Of a DNA stretch of 64,000 nucleotides, positions 15,740 through 23,976 are shown piece by piece. This DNA is from VXYL01 sp963666465 (GTDB taxonomy: Bacteria; Pseudomonadota; Gammaproteobacteria; Pseudomonadales; Azotimanducaceae), in assembly GCA_963666465.1 (NCBI GenBank), contig OY762824.1, positions 4,526,001 through 4,590,000 on the forward strand. Direction: 5' to 3'. The position numbers and the translations under genes are program-made. The notes under the pieces were generated by a model. That model had not been told where the DNA came from, did no database searches, and was given only the letters and a program-made list of their open reading frames with translations. The first letter of the stretch is position 1, and each line of letters opens with the position of its first letter.

Positions 15740-16108
15740 GACGGAAGGCGCTGCTTAACGAAAGCGGCGCATCATACCGGACGCGCCCGGTGCGCCTGCA
15801 TGATGGACATCAACGACAGGTCAAACGAACCGATGCGCGCCTATCGGCACGCAGGAGGGCAGGATGCCCTCCCTCCAAAAGCACGCCCTTGAGGAGCGGC
15901 GAGACAGGCGCAAGGCGACGCGCGTCTTCGCATGACGGAACACGGCGAGCGCAATGCAGGCAGCTATAGTGCGCCCGGTGCAGTGCGCCCGGTGCAGTGC
16001 GCCCGGTGCAGTGCGCCCGGTGCAGCCCGTGGACGTCTTGCGGCGCGTATGGTCGCGTCGGCGAGACCCTCCCTCCAGAGAATGTGGCCGCGAATCGTGG
16101 GGTCCCAA
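15740..16108. other. Intergenic region between leuA and ffh
   Basis: No gene is supported. It contains an imperfect hairpin GGAGGGCAGGATGCCCTCC (15852-15870), part of the same palindrome family as inside the MITE at 13908, and a tandem repeat at 15969-16024. Both flanking genes are transcribed leftward. Confidence 0.6.
15969..16024 (+). repeat. 14-bp tandem repeat, four perfect copies
   Basis: The unit GTGCGCCCGGTGCA is repeated four times without variation. It lies about 85 bp beyond the leuA stop. Perfect short tandem repeats of this kind often vary in copy number between strains. Confidence 0.95.
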
Positions 16109-17890
16109 TCAAGCCCACGCCCGGTCGCCCTGCGTCCGCGTTCCCTTCCAGCGGCGGTTGACGGCGGAGACGATGGCGCCGAAGGAGGCGGTGATGGTGT
16201 TCTGGCTGACGCCGATGCCGAACGAGACCGAATCGTCGTCGCCGGCCACGGCGACGATGCAGATCGCGTTCGCATCCTTGCCCGTGGCCATCGACCGTTC
16301 GGAATAGTCAACGATGTTGAGCGGCTCGTTGAGCGTCGTCACCATGCCGTTGACGAAGGCCTCGATGGGGCCGGAGCCGGTGCCGGAGATGGCCACCTCG
16401 CCGTCCGGCACTTCGAGGCGCGCCGAGCATCGCTGCGCGTTGCCTTCCGCCCGGGTGGCGCCAGCCGGGGAAGCTGCCTCGATCGATTCCTGCTGCGTGC
16501 TTTCCCGAAAGAGGTCGTAGTCGATCAAGCGATACGGGCCGTCGCTGACGACGTATGCGTCGAGGAGCGCCTCGAAGATCTCCTCCGCCCGCACCTCTCG
16601 ATCGAGCCGTTCGGTGAGCGCCTGCACCACCTTGGAGAACTCCACCAGCATGTCGCGCGGCAAGGCGATGGAGTAGTGCTCCTCCAGCACGAATCCCACG
16701 CCGCCCTTGCCCGACTGGCTGTTGACCCGCACCGATTCCTTGTAGGACGAGCCCACATCGGCGGGATCGATGGGCAGATAGGGAACCTCCCAGCGCGAGT
16801 CGTCGAGCCGGGCCATGCCCTTGCGGATGGCGTCCTGATGCGAGCCGGAGAAGGCCGTGAAGACGAGGTCGCCGGCATAGGGATGCCGCTCGTGAACCGG
16901 CAGCTTGTTGATGGTCTCCACCGTGCGGCGGATGCGCGGCATGTCGCGCAGGTCGAGTTCGGGGTCCACCCCCTGAGAGAAGAGGTTCATGGCCACCGTG
17001 ACGATGTCGCAGTTGCCGGTGCGCTCGCCGTTGCCGAACAGCGTGCCTTCCACCCGCTCGGCACCCGCCATCAAGGCCAGTTCCGTGGCCGCAACGCCGG
17101 TGCCCCGGTCGTTGTGGGTATGCAGGCTGACGACGATTCGCTCGCGCTCCGGGAAGTTGCGGCAGAACCACTCGATCTGGTCGGCATAGACGTTGGGCGT
17201 CGCCATTTCCACCGTGGACGGCAGGTTGATGATGATGGGCGACTCGGCGGTGGCGCCCCATTCGTTCGCCACCGCCTCGCATATGTCCACGGCAAAGTCG
17301 AGCTCGGTGCCGGTGAAGCTCTCTGGGGAATACTCGAAGGTGACTTCCGTGTCCTTGAGCGCCGCCACACCCTCGCGCACCACTGCGGAGCCGCGCACGG
17401 CGAGATCCACGATGCCCTCGCGGTCGAGATCGAACACCACCCGGCGCTGCAGGGTGGAGGTGGAGTTGTAGAGGTGGAAGATCGCCCGCGGTGCGCCTTC
17501 GAGGGCCTCCACGGTGCGGGCGATGAGTTCCGGTCGGGCCTGGCAAAGCACCTGCAGCGCCACATGGTCCGGCAAGAGGCCGCCGTCGATGATCTTGCGG
17601 ATGAAGTCGAAGTCGGGCTGCGATGCGGCGGGGAAACCGGCCTCGATCTCGACGAAGCCGATGTCGAGCAAGAGCTCGAACATGCGGAGCTTCTCGTCCA
17701 CGTTCATGGGGTCGATGAGGGCTTGGTTGCCGTCGCGCAGATCGACGCTGCACCAGCGCGGCGGCGCTTCCAGAACGCGCTCCGGCCACGCTCGGCCCGG
17801 CAGCGCAACCGGCTCGAAGGCGCGGTATTTGTCGAATGGCATGGCACCCTTGCGGCTGCCGGAAGGAAACGCTCGCGGATTCACAGTCAT
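16109..17890 (-). CDS. leuA: 2-isopropylmalate synthase (long, type 2 form)
   Basis: A 593-residue enzyme that condenses acetyl-CoA with 2-ketoisovalerate in the first committed step of leucine synthesis. The TIM-barrel catalytic domain carries PPRWCSVDLRDGNQALIDPM, EIEAGFPAASQPDFDF, VSLHTHNDRGTGVA and EGTLFGNGERTGNCD (metal ligands and substrate loop). A linker and the C-terminal LeuA dimer domain (about 450-590) give leucine feedback inhibition. The length and the WCSVDLRDGNQ signature place it with the Pseudomonas/actinobacterial type. The start is the ATG at 17890; a GTG at 17902 is possible. Confidence 0.95.
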   Translation of the reverse strand: MTVNPRAFPSGSRKGAMPFDKYRAFEPVALPGRAWPERVLEAPPRWCSVDLRDGNQALIDPMNVDEKLRMFELLLDIGFVEIEAGFPAASQPDFDFIRKIIDGGLLPDHVALQVLCQARPELIARTVEALEGAPRAIFHLYNSTSTLQRRVVFDLDREGIVDLAVRGSAVVREGVAALKDTEVTFEYSPESFTGTELDFAVDICEAVANEWGATAESPIIINLPSTVEMATPNVYADQIEWFCRNFPERERIVVSLHTHNDRGTGVAATELALMAGAERVEGTLFGNGERTGNCDIVTVAMNLFSQGVDPELDLRDMPRIRRTVETINKLPVHERHPYAGDLVFTAFSGSHQDAIRKGMARLDDSRWEVPYLPIDPADVGSSYKESVRVNSQSGKGGVGFVLEEHYSIALPRDMLVEFSKVVQALTERLDREVRAEEIFEALLDAYVVSDGPYRLIDYDLFRESTQQESIEAASPAGATRAEGNAQRCSARLEVPDGEVAISGTGSGPIEAFVNGMVTTLNEPLNIVDYSERSMATGKDANAICIVAVAGDDDSVSFGIGVSQNTITASFGAIVSAVNRRWKGTRTQGDRAWA

Positions 17891-18371
17891 TGCACACACC
17901 AACTTGGCCAGACCAGGGGCTTGGAGGTCTTGGGGGCGGATGGGCTATTGCGGCCCTGTCAATGAAGTGTTGCCGGCTACGCCGGCAGGAGCAGGCGAGC
18001 GAGGGTCAGACGCAAGTGTGGACCGCAACGATGCATGGTGGTCGTCTGGCGTCCGTTCGGCGAGTGGCGAAGGGCCACCATACAGAAACGCCAGACGGCG
18101 CACAAGGCGCACAAGCAGTGGCCATTGGCGACAGCAATTCTCATTTTGGCCTTCAGCCCCCTCAACTGGACGGGTCTTCCGGTCGATTTGGCCCGGATTG
18201 GGTCCGAAACGCGGGGTGCAATGCGCCTGACGGTGAAGCCAGACGCCAAAAATGAGAACTGCTGGTCTGGCGGCTCATTGCGCCTCGCCGTGTAGGGGCG
18301 ACGCATGCGTCGCCTGCCGGCGCACAGTGCGATGCATTCCTATAGGGAGTGTGGTGCCGTCAAGGCGCAAT
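17891..18371. other. Intergenic region between dnaG and leuA with a small inverted-repeat element
   Basis: No gene is supported. It contains a small element at 18132-18264 and an 18-bp perfect palindrome GGCGACGCATGCGTCGCC at 18297-18314 beyond the dnaG stop, which may act as a transcription terminator or binding site although no T-run follows. Confidence 0.55.
18132..18264. repeat. 133-bp element with about 20-bp imperfect inverted repeats
   Basis: The left end CAGCAATTCTCATTTTGGC (18132-18150) pairs with the right end GCCAAAAATGAGAACTGCTG (18245-18264), with one mismatch and one extra A. The interior is non-coding. It resembles a small MITE, but no other copy is seen in the window. Confidence 0.5.
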
Positions 18372-20123
18372 TCAAGATGCGGCATCGGCGGCTTCGCTGC
18401 GGGAAAGCCAGATCTCGCGCAGCCTTTCGGTGGCGTCCTCGGCCTCGCCAAGGTTTTCGGCCATCGCCCGTCGCTGTGCCCTCCGCTGCTCCTGAAGCAG
18501 TCGGGTCACGCCGTCGCGGAACTCCGTCGCCACACCGTTGTCCGGCACCGCCAGAGCTTCGGTTGCGAGCGTTGCCAGCTCTTCGTAGCCGGGGTCGCCC
18601 AGGAAGCGAGCCAGCACCATTGCCGTGTCGGAGTCAGGTTCGCGGGCCAGATATTCAAGCAGTCGATGCAGCAGCGTGCCTTGCGCTGCGGCCATGACCG
18701 CCGGGCGCACATGCTCGTCGAGCTCGCGGGTGCAGGCAGGCTGCCGCACCAGCATGTGCAGGAGCTTGCGCATCAACTGCGACATGGCCGCGCCTTCGGG
18801 CCGCTCGGCGGCGGTTTGCCGCGCCGCCGCCCGCGGCTGCCCCGCCTGGCCCAGTCGCGTTTCAAGTTGCGCGGCGTCCACCTCGGCGGTCTGCGCCAGC
18901 CGCTGCACCATCATGCGACGGAACATGCCGTCGGGCAGGGTGGCGATGTCCGGCAGGGCCAGGTCGCAAAGCCGTGCCCGGTCGCCGATTCGCTCCATGT
19001 TGAGACCGCGTTCAAGCTCGCCGAAGTAGTACTCGGCCACGGGCACGGCTTCGCGCACGCGCTGATCGAAGCGTTCCCTGCCCTGCCGCGCCACGATGCT
19101 GTCCGGGTCCTCGCCGTCGGGCAGCAGAACGAAGCGCAACTGCCGACCTTCCGAAAGCGCGGGGAACGCGGCCCGCACCGCCTTCCAAGCGGCTTGGCGA
19201 CCCGCTGCGTCGCCATCAAAGCAGCACACCACATCCTGCGTATGCCGATAGAGCTTGCGGAAGTGCGCCTCGCCGATGGCGGTGCCGAGGGTGGCGACGG
19301 CACCCGTGACGCCATGCTGCGCCAGTCCCACCACGTCTATGTAGCCTTCGACGACGATGGCTGCGTCGAGATTGCGGTGGGCGCAACGCGCCTCGAACAG
19401 GCCATAGAGCTCCTGCCCCTTGCGGAAGACGTCGGTCTCCGGCGAGTTGAGGTACTTCGGCTGTTCGTCGCCGAGCACGCGGCCGCCAAAGCCGACAACG
19501 CGACCGCGGGTGTCGCGAATGGGGAACATGATGCGGTCGCGGAAACGGTCGTAGATGCGGCCGCTCTCGCTGCGCACAAGAAGGCCCGCATCGATCAGGC
19601 GCTCCGTGCCGACATTCGAGAGGGCGCGCTTGAGTCCTTCCCAGCCCGCTGGCGCAAAGCCGAGGCCAAAGTCCCGCGCCACGACACCGCTCAGGCCTCG
19701 CTGCTTCAGATAGTCCTTGGCGCGGGGCGCGGTGGGATGCCGACGCAGCCAGCCTTGGTACGTTCGATCGGCGTCGGCGAGGATGTCGTAGAGGCCCGTG
19801 TCCCGTGGCGCCTCTCGCCCCTGCTCGCGGGGGACTTCCACGCCAATGCTGGCGGCGAGAGCCTCCACCGACTCCACGAAGTCTAGCCGATCGTATTCGC
19901 GCAGGAAGGTGAGCGCCGTGCCGCCGGCGCCGCAGCCGAAGCAGTAGTAGAGCTGCTTGTCTGGGTTGACGTTGAAGGAGGGGGTCCTTTCGTCGTGGAA
20001 GGGGCAGAGGCCCTTGAGGCTCTTGCCGGCGCGCTTGAGTTCAACCCGCGTCCCGATTACCGAGACGATATCCACCCGCTCGATGAGGGAGTTGATGAAC
20101 GCCTGCGGAATGCGGCCAGCCAT
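18372..20123 (-). CDS. dnaG: DNA primase
   Basis: A 583-residue primase that makes RNA primers for replication. The N-terminal zinc domain has its four ligands at Cys40, His43, Cys61 and Cys64 (CPFH and CFGC). The RNA polymerase core includes FGGRVLGDEQPKYLNSPET, and the TOPRIM part has VVEGYIDVVGL and FDGDAAGRQAAWKA. The C-terminal DnaB-interacting region follows (from about 430). Downstream of rpsU and a yqeY relic, it keeps the classic rpsU-yqeY-dnaG order. Confidence 0.97.
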   Translation of the reverse strand: MAGRIPQAFINSLIERVDIVSVIGTRVELKRAGKSLKGLCPFHDERTPSFNVNPDKQLYYCFGCGAGGTALTFLREYDRLDFVESVEALAASIGVEVPREQGREAPRDTGLYDILADADRTYQGWLRRHPTAPRAKDYLKQRGLSGVVARDFGLGFAPAGWEGLKRALSNVGTERLIDAGLLVRSESGRIYDRFRDRIMFPIRDTRGRVVGFGGRVLGDEQPKYLNSPETDVFRKGQELYGLFEARCAHRNLDAAIVVEGYIDVVGLAQHGVTGAVATLGTAIGEAHFRKLYRHTQDVVCCFDGDAAGRQAAWKAVRAAFPALSEGRQLRFVLLPDGEDPDSIVARQGRERFDQRVREAVPVAEYYFGELERGLNMERIGDRARLCDLALPDIATLPDGMFRRMMVQRLAQTAEVDAAQLETRLGQAGQPRAAARQTAAERPEGAAMSQLMRKLLHMLVRQPACTRELDEHVRPAVMAAAQGTLLHRLLEYLAREPDSDTAMVLARFLGDPGYEELATLATEALAVPDNGVATEFRDGVTRLLQEQRRAQRRAMAENLGEAEDATERLREIWLSRSEAADAAS

Positions 20124-20144
20124 ACGGGGATTCTACTCAAGATG

Positions 20145-20381
20145 GCGCATCCCGAAGTGCGCTGTCACGTCGGCCAGGTCGTCGCGGTACTGGCGCAGCG
20201 AGTCGCTGCCGTTGCTTCAGCATCCGGGTGAGCACTTGCAGCACGTCTGTATCGGCAAGCTCGCGCCGATCGTCCACCTTGATCTCGGAGTTCACGAGCC
20301 GCGGGCACCGACGCGCCGCCGGTCCCGCGCCCGCATCGTGGCGGTGGTGGCAGCACCGATGGTGTTCTCGAGTTCGGACAT
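20145..20381 (-). pseudogene. yqeY: Relic of yqeY (GatB/YqeY family), frameshifted and truncated
   Basis: Reading leftward from ATG 20381 gives MSELENTIGAATTATMRARDRRRVGA. A one-base loss then leads to a second frame reading RLVNSEIKVDDRRELADTDV and LQVLTRMLKQR, and another shift to DSLRQYRDDLADVTA. These match the start of the YqeY family (a conserved MRAKD...LGALRLINSAIK pattern and a KQRRDSIEQY-like segment). The remaining two thirds of the family are absent before dnaG begins. The position between rpsU and dnaG is exactly where yqeY belongs. This is my reading of three frames, not an alignment. Confidence 0.75.
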
Positions 20382-20467
20382 GGCAGGTGGGCCTTGCGCC
20401 GGGTTGCGCTTGGCGGAAGCGCTTTAGGGGTGGACGCGCGTCGTCATCCGAAAAGCGGACAGGGCGA

Positions 20468-20689
20468 CTAGTGCGTGCGCTCGAACCGACGCGCTTCGCG
20501 CTGCAGCTTCTTCAGGTTGCGCTTGACCGCCGCCGCCGCCTTGCGCTTGCGCACGGCGGTGGGTTTCTCGTAGTACTCGCGCTTGCGGACCTCGGCAAGG
20601 ATTCCCGCCTTCTCGCAGGAACGCTTGAAACGCCGCAAGGCGACATCGAACGGCTCGTTCTCCCGGACCTTGACGCTGGGCATGGGCAT
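20468..20689 (-). CDS. rpsU: 30S ribosomal protein S21
   Basis: A 73-residue protein needed for initiation on natural mRNAs. The sequence MPSVKVRENEPFDVALRRFK, CEKAGILAEVRKREYYEKPT and the basic tail are diagnostic. The N terminus probably starts at the second Met (MPSVKV, 20683) as in the family; the first Met adds two residues. Its stop is a TAG within a CTAG. Confidence 0.95.
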   Translation of the reverse strand: MPMPSVKVRENEPFDVALRRFKRSCEKAGILAEVRKREYYEKPTAVRKRKAAAAVKRNLKKLQREARRFERTH

Positions 20690-20707
20690 CTCGCAAAAAG
20701 GGTATGC

Positions 20708-20713
20708 ATTGTA
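20708..20713 (-). promoter_or_regulatory. Probable -10 box of the rpsU promoter
   Basis: On the minus strand the sequence GAGTACAATGCATACC contains TACAAT about 20 nt before the rpsU start. A poor -35 candidate (TTCCAT) sits 17 bp further upstream. The region also holds the left inverted repeat of the tnpB element (20737-20757), so the insertion lies just upstream of this promoter. Confidence 0.45.
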
Positions 20714-20736
20714 CTCGCCCGGCCCTCACTATGGAA

Positions 20737-22072
20737 GGGAATTGTGTATCAAAATCCACAGCGAGCTGCGGCTCTGACACCCGTTTGACGGGTCGCCGGG
20801 GTCGCCAAGGCGAACGCCCCTCGCTGTCCAGTTGCGCCTGTCCCTGACGCCAGAACGTTCAACGCGGCGTTGATGTCCGCATTGCCCGCGCAGCCGCACG
20901 CCACGCATGCGAAACGTGCCTGGCTGCGCCGATTCTCCGCGGCCACGTGGCCGCAGTCCGAACACCGCTGGCTCGTGTGCGCCGGATCCACGGCGACGAC
21001 CTCGGCCTTGTACTCGAGCATCGACCGCAGCTCACCCCAGCCGGTCGCAAGAATCGACCGGTTCAGCCCTGCCTTCTCCTTCGCCTGCCGTCCCGGCGCC
21101 GCCGCGGTTCCCCGGGCCGAAGCCGTCATGCCCCGCACCGGCAACGCCTCCACACAGACCGTGTGCGCGCTGTCGGCAAGACGCCGGGATACCCCGTGGT
21201 GCCAGTTCCTCCGCCGCATGGCGAGCTTCCTGCTGGCTCTTGCCAGCAGCCGCCTCGCGCGATCGCGCCGCTTCGACCCCTTCTGCCGCCGGGACACCAT
21301 GCGCCGGCAGCGGCGCCGGCGCGCTTCGAGGCGCCCCGCATCCGGGGCGCGCAGGATCTCGCCGGTGCTCGCCACGCCCTGCCCGACGTTCATGTCGACC
21401 CCGACGGCCAGGCCGTCGTCGGGGCGCTCTTGAGCGTCCACCTCGTAGCTGACGGTCGCGCACCACTTGCCGAGCGCCCGCCTCACGTAGACCTGACGCG
21501 GCTCGCCGCCCGGGTACGGGTTGCCGCCCCGGCGGCGCAGCACGACCCATCCGACCTTCGGGATGTGCAGCCGGCCACCCGCGATGCGCACCCGGTCGGG
21601 GATGGTGAACCCGTCGTCGCCGTACCGGCCGCGGAACCGCGGACGGCCGCCCTGACCTCGAAAGAACCGGCGCCATGCATCGGCCTGGCGCTTGAGCGTG
21701 TGCCGGACCACGCCGAACGGGAGCTCCGCCAGCCACGGGGTTGCCCGGCGCATGTCCGTGAACGCCTTGCCGAGACTGAAGAAGGTGAGCGACGGTGCCG
21801 GGGCACCGACCATGCGGCTGATGCGGTACAGGTCCTCGGTGTCGGCGAGCGCCTGATTCCACACGAACCTGCAACCACCCGCCAGGCGCGAAAGAGCGCG
21901 CGCGTTGGCACGGGTCACCGGCAACAGCCGGCAGGTGATGCAGCGGTGCGTACGGGTGGTGCCAGGCTCTTTCACGCGGAACGGCTCCTGTACGGCCGCA
22001 TGGTGTCGGGGAGGGTGAAGAGCTCCCCGACACCCCGCATCTTGCCCTTGCGGATTTTGCTACACAAGTCCC
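20737..22072. mobile_element. tnpB-bearing element with IS1595-like terminal inverted repeats
   Basis: The gene is bracketed by GGGAATTGTGTATCAAAA (20737-20754, continuing TCC) and, inverted, GGGACTTGTGTAGCAAAA (22072-22055, continuing TCC), with 19 of 21 positions matching. These ends match the ends of the IS1595 element at 31545-32975 (GGGAATTGTGTAGCAAAA). IS200/IS605 elements normally lack such inverted repeats and use subterminal hairpins with TnpA. There is no tnpA here. Confidence 0.65.
20749..21975 (-). CDS. tnpB: TnpB-family RNA-guided nuclease (IS200/IS605 OrfB)
   Basis: A 408-residue TnpB. The N-terminal part (RLLPVTRANARALSRLAGGCRFVWNQAL) is the usual OrfB helix-turn-helix region. 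The RuvC-like nuclease motifs are all present: Asp in VGVDMNVGQ, Glu in TVCVEALPV and Asp in GNADINAALNVL. A four-Cys zinc ribbon (CSDCG and CVACGC) lies between the last two. TnpB proteins cut DNA guided by an omega-RNA made from the 3' end of the element. Here the gene's 3' end overlaps the left inverted repeat, next to the rpsU promoter. It looks intact. Confidence 0.88.
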   Translation of the reverse strand: MKEPGTTRTHRCITCRLLPVTRANARALSRLAGGCRFVWNQALADTEDLYRISRMVGAPAPSLTFFSLGKAFTDMRRATPWLAELPFGVVRHTLKRQADAWRRFFRGQGGRPRFRGRYGDDGFTIPDRVRIAGGRLHIPKVGWVVLRRRGGNPYPGGEPRQVYVRRALGKWCATVSYEVDAQERPDDGLAVGVDMNVGQGVASTGEILRAPDAGRLEARRRRCRRMVSRRQKGSKRRDRARRLLARASRKLAMRRRNWHHGVSRRLADSAHTVCVEALPVRGMTASARGTAAAPGRQAKEKAGLNRSILATGWGELRSMLEYKAEVVAVDPAHTSQRCSDCGHVAAENRRSQARFACVACGCAGNADINAALNVLASGTGATGQRGAFALATPATRQTGVRAAARCGF

Positions 22073-22161
22073 AGCCTTGTCCAATGAGAAGTGAGCCTGA
22101 AGCGAGGGGCTGATTCCAACGAGAAGTGAGCCTGAAGGTGCGGGTGCGGGATCATCGGAGG

Positions 22162-23424
22162 ATGATTTTGAGCCTGGGCATCGAACGGCTCCGCACGCTG
22201 GAGCAGGTTGGCGCGTTTCTCGACGGGAACGAGCCGGTGGATTTCAGGCCGGGCACGCGCAGGGAGGCGTACGCGTTCGTGCAGAAGGCGCTTGTGCGCT
22301 TCGACTACGGGAGTCTCGGCAAGGCCGACAGGGGTCTGGCGAAGCGGTTTCTGGAGAAGGTGACGGGGCTGTCGCGGGCGCAGCTGACGCGGCTGGTGCG
22401 CCAGCATGCCGAGACGGGTCGGGTCGTGGATCGGCGCGGCCGGCCGCCGTCGCGTCGCTTCGAGCGGCGGTACACGGCGGCGGACATCCGGCTGCTGGCG
22501 GAGGTGGACGCGACGCTGGGGCAGATGGCCGGGCCGGCGACGCGGGAGGTGATGCGGCGCGAGCGCGAGGTGTTCGGCGACGCCCGCTTCGAGCGCCTGG
22601 CGCACATCTCGGTGAGCCACCTGTACAACCTGCGCCGCTCGGACGCCTACCGCCGGCGGCGGACGCCGCCGCAACTCACCAAGGCGGTGCAGTCGGCGAT
22701 CGGCGAGCGCCGCCGGCCGCAGCCGGACGGACGACCCGGCTTCCTGCGCGTGGACACGGTGCACCAGGGCGACCTCGACGGGCGCAAGGGCATCTACCTG
22801 GTCAACGCCGTCGACGAGGTCACCCAGTACGAGTACGTTGGCGCGGTGGAGGCGATCTCCGAGCGCTTCCTGATCCCCGTGCTGCAGGGGCTGCTGGACC
22901 TGTTCCCCTTCGAGATCATGGGCTTCCATGCCGACAACGGCTCCGAGTACGTCAACCACCGCGTTGCCGCCCTGCTCGAGAAGCTGCGCGTCGAGTTCAC
23001 CAAGTCGCGCGCCCGGCACTCGAACGACAACGCCCTCGTCGAGAGCAAGAACGCCAGCGTCGTGCGCCGCTGGCTGGGTCACGTCCACATCCCGAAGCGG
23101 TTCGCGCCGCTGGTGGACGAGTTCACCCGGCTCACCCTCTCGCCGGCCGTCAACTTCCACCGGCCGTGCATGTTCGCCGTCGAGCGCACCGACGAGGAGG
23201 GCCGGGTCCGGCGCACCTACCCGCACGATCGGGTGCAGACGCCCTACGAGCGCCTGCGCGGCCTCGACGGCGCCGAACGCTTCCTCAAGGAAGGCGTCTC
23301 CTTCGAGCAACTCGACCTCGCCGCCCGCAGCGCCAGCGACCTCGCCGCCATGCGCGAGGTGAACCGTGCCCGAGCCGAGCTCTTCCGCAGGATCGGCCTC
23401 GACGACCAAGCCGACGCCGCCTGA
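22162..23424 (+). CDS. DDE integrase-core transposase (IS481/ISNCY-like)
   Basis: A 420-residue transposase. An N-terminal HTH region (about 1-110, including GLSRAQLTRLVRQHAETGRV) precedes a retroviral-integrase-like core with Asp in FLRVDTVHQGD, Asp in GFHADNGSEYVN and Glu in NDNALVESKNASVVR. The C-terminal part contains AVNFHRPCMFA. The ATG at 22162 is chosen because CGGAGG sits just before it; an in-frame GTG at 22126 would add 12 residues. The frame is intact. The exact IS family cannot be named with certainty. Confidence 0.85.
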   Translation: MILSLGIERLRTLEQVGAFLDGNEPVDFRPGTRREAYAFVQKALVRFDYGSLGKADRGLAKRFLEKVTGLSRAQLTRLVRQHAETGRVVDRRGRPPSRRFERRYTAADIRLLAEVDATLGQMAGPATREVMRREREVFGDARFERLAHISVSHLYNLRRSDAYRRRRTPPQLTKAVQSAIGERRRPQPDGRPGFLRVDTVHQGDLDGRKGIYLVNAVDEVTQYEYVGAVEAISERFLIPVLQGLLDLFPFEIMGFHADNGSEYVNHRVAALLEKLRVEFTKSRARHSNDNALVESKNASVVRRWLGHVHIPKRFAPLVDEFTRLTLSPAVNFHRPCMFAVERTDEEGRVRRTYPHDRVQTPYERLRGLDGAERFLKEGVSFEQLDLAARSASDLAAMREVNRARAELFRRIGLDDQADAA

Positions 23425-23456
23425 TGGGGCGCCATGTCAGCGGGCGCGCGCGGGAA

Positions 23457-23580
23457 CGCTGCGCGGGTCGCCGTGTCAAGCCGCTTCGCGGCTGCTCCGC
23501 TTCGCTGCGCCCCTTCGGGTGACACGGCGACCCGCGCAGCGAAGAGTGTGCCGGTGGCCGGAAGCAGGCTTCCGGCCACC
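23457..23580. repeat. Two strong hairpins in the tail of the rve element
   Basis: Two perfect stems follow the transposase stop. The first has 22-bp arms at 23457-23478 and 23520-23541 (beginning CGCTGCGCGGGTCGCC) with a 41-nt loop rich in CGCTTCGC. The second is GGTGGCCGGAAG against CTTCCGGCCACC (23553-23564 and 23569-23580) with a four-base loop. No T-run follows, so they are not classical terminators. They may be transposition or RNA structures. Confidence 0.7.
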
Positions 23581-23976
23581 AGCGACCCGCAATCCACACC
23601 CCGCATTGACGCCTGCGCAGACTCAAACTACCGTCACCAACTTCACGGCATTCCCGACCCGGAACCCAAGCTCAGAAGCCTGCGCTTTCAGGCTCATTTC
23701 CTTATTGGAATGGACTGTCCCCTATGGAACCTCTTGTTCGGGTTCAGGACATTTCGGCCTCGACCCCTGTTTAAAGATGCTCTGCACAAGTCCCGGTTGT
23801 GGTAGTTTTTCCACGGAACGGCTGGAGGGTTGGCGGGCATGGAGCAGAGGAGTCTTGCGGAGGCGGAGCACGACGCGAAGGGGGCGCTGGATGCTGGTCG
23901 GTGACGGGCTGGCGCTGGCGGGCTTCGTCCTCGGCGCGCGGGTCAAGTCGCGGCCACGGCGTCGGGATCCGCGGCG

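Larger units (their letters stand above)
22081..23708 (+). mobile_element. Insertion sequence with integrase-core (rve) transposase
   Basis: The ends are CCAATGAGAAGTGAGCCTG (22081-22099) and an inverted near-match at 23684-23708 (minus strand CCAATAAGGAAATGAGCCTG). The sequence GAGAAGTGAGCCTGAAG is repeated directly at about 22086 and 22121, as seen in elements with paired transposase-binding sites. The tail after the gene holds two strong hairpins (23457-23541 and 23553-23580). Confidence 0.7.

Noticed and set aside
15932..17965. 677-codon plus-strand frame opposite leuA
   Set aside because: leuA on the minus strand has complete catalytic motifs; this frame is a shadow rich in Arg, His and Val.
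22060..23409. 450-codon open frame antisense to the rve transposase
   Set aside because: The opposite strand has clear DDE integrase motifs, a Shine-Dalgarno sequence and inverted repeats; the antisense frame has no recognisable domain.
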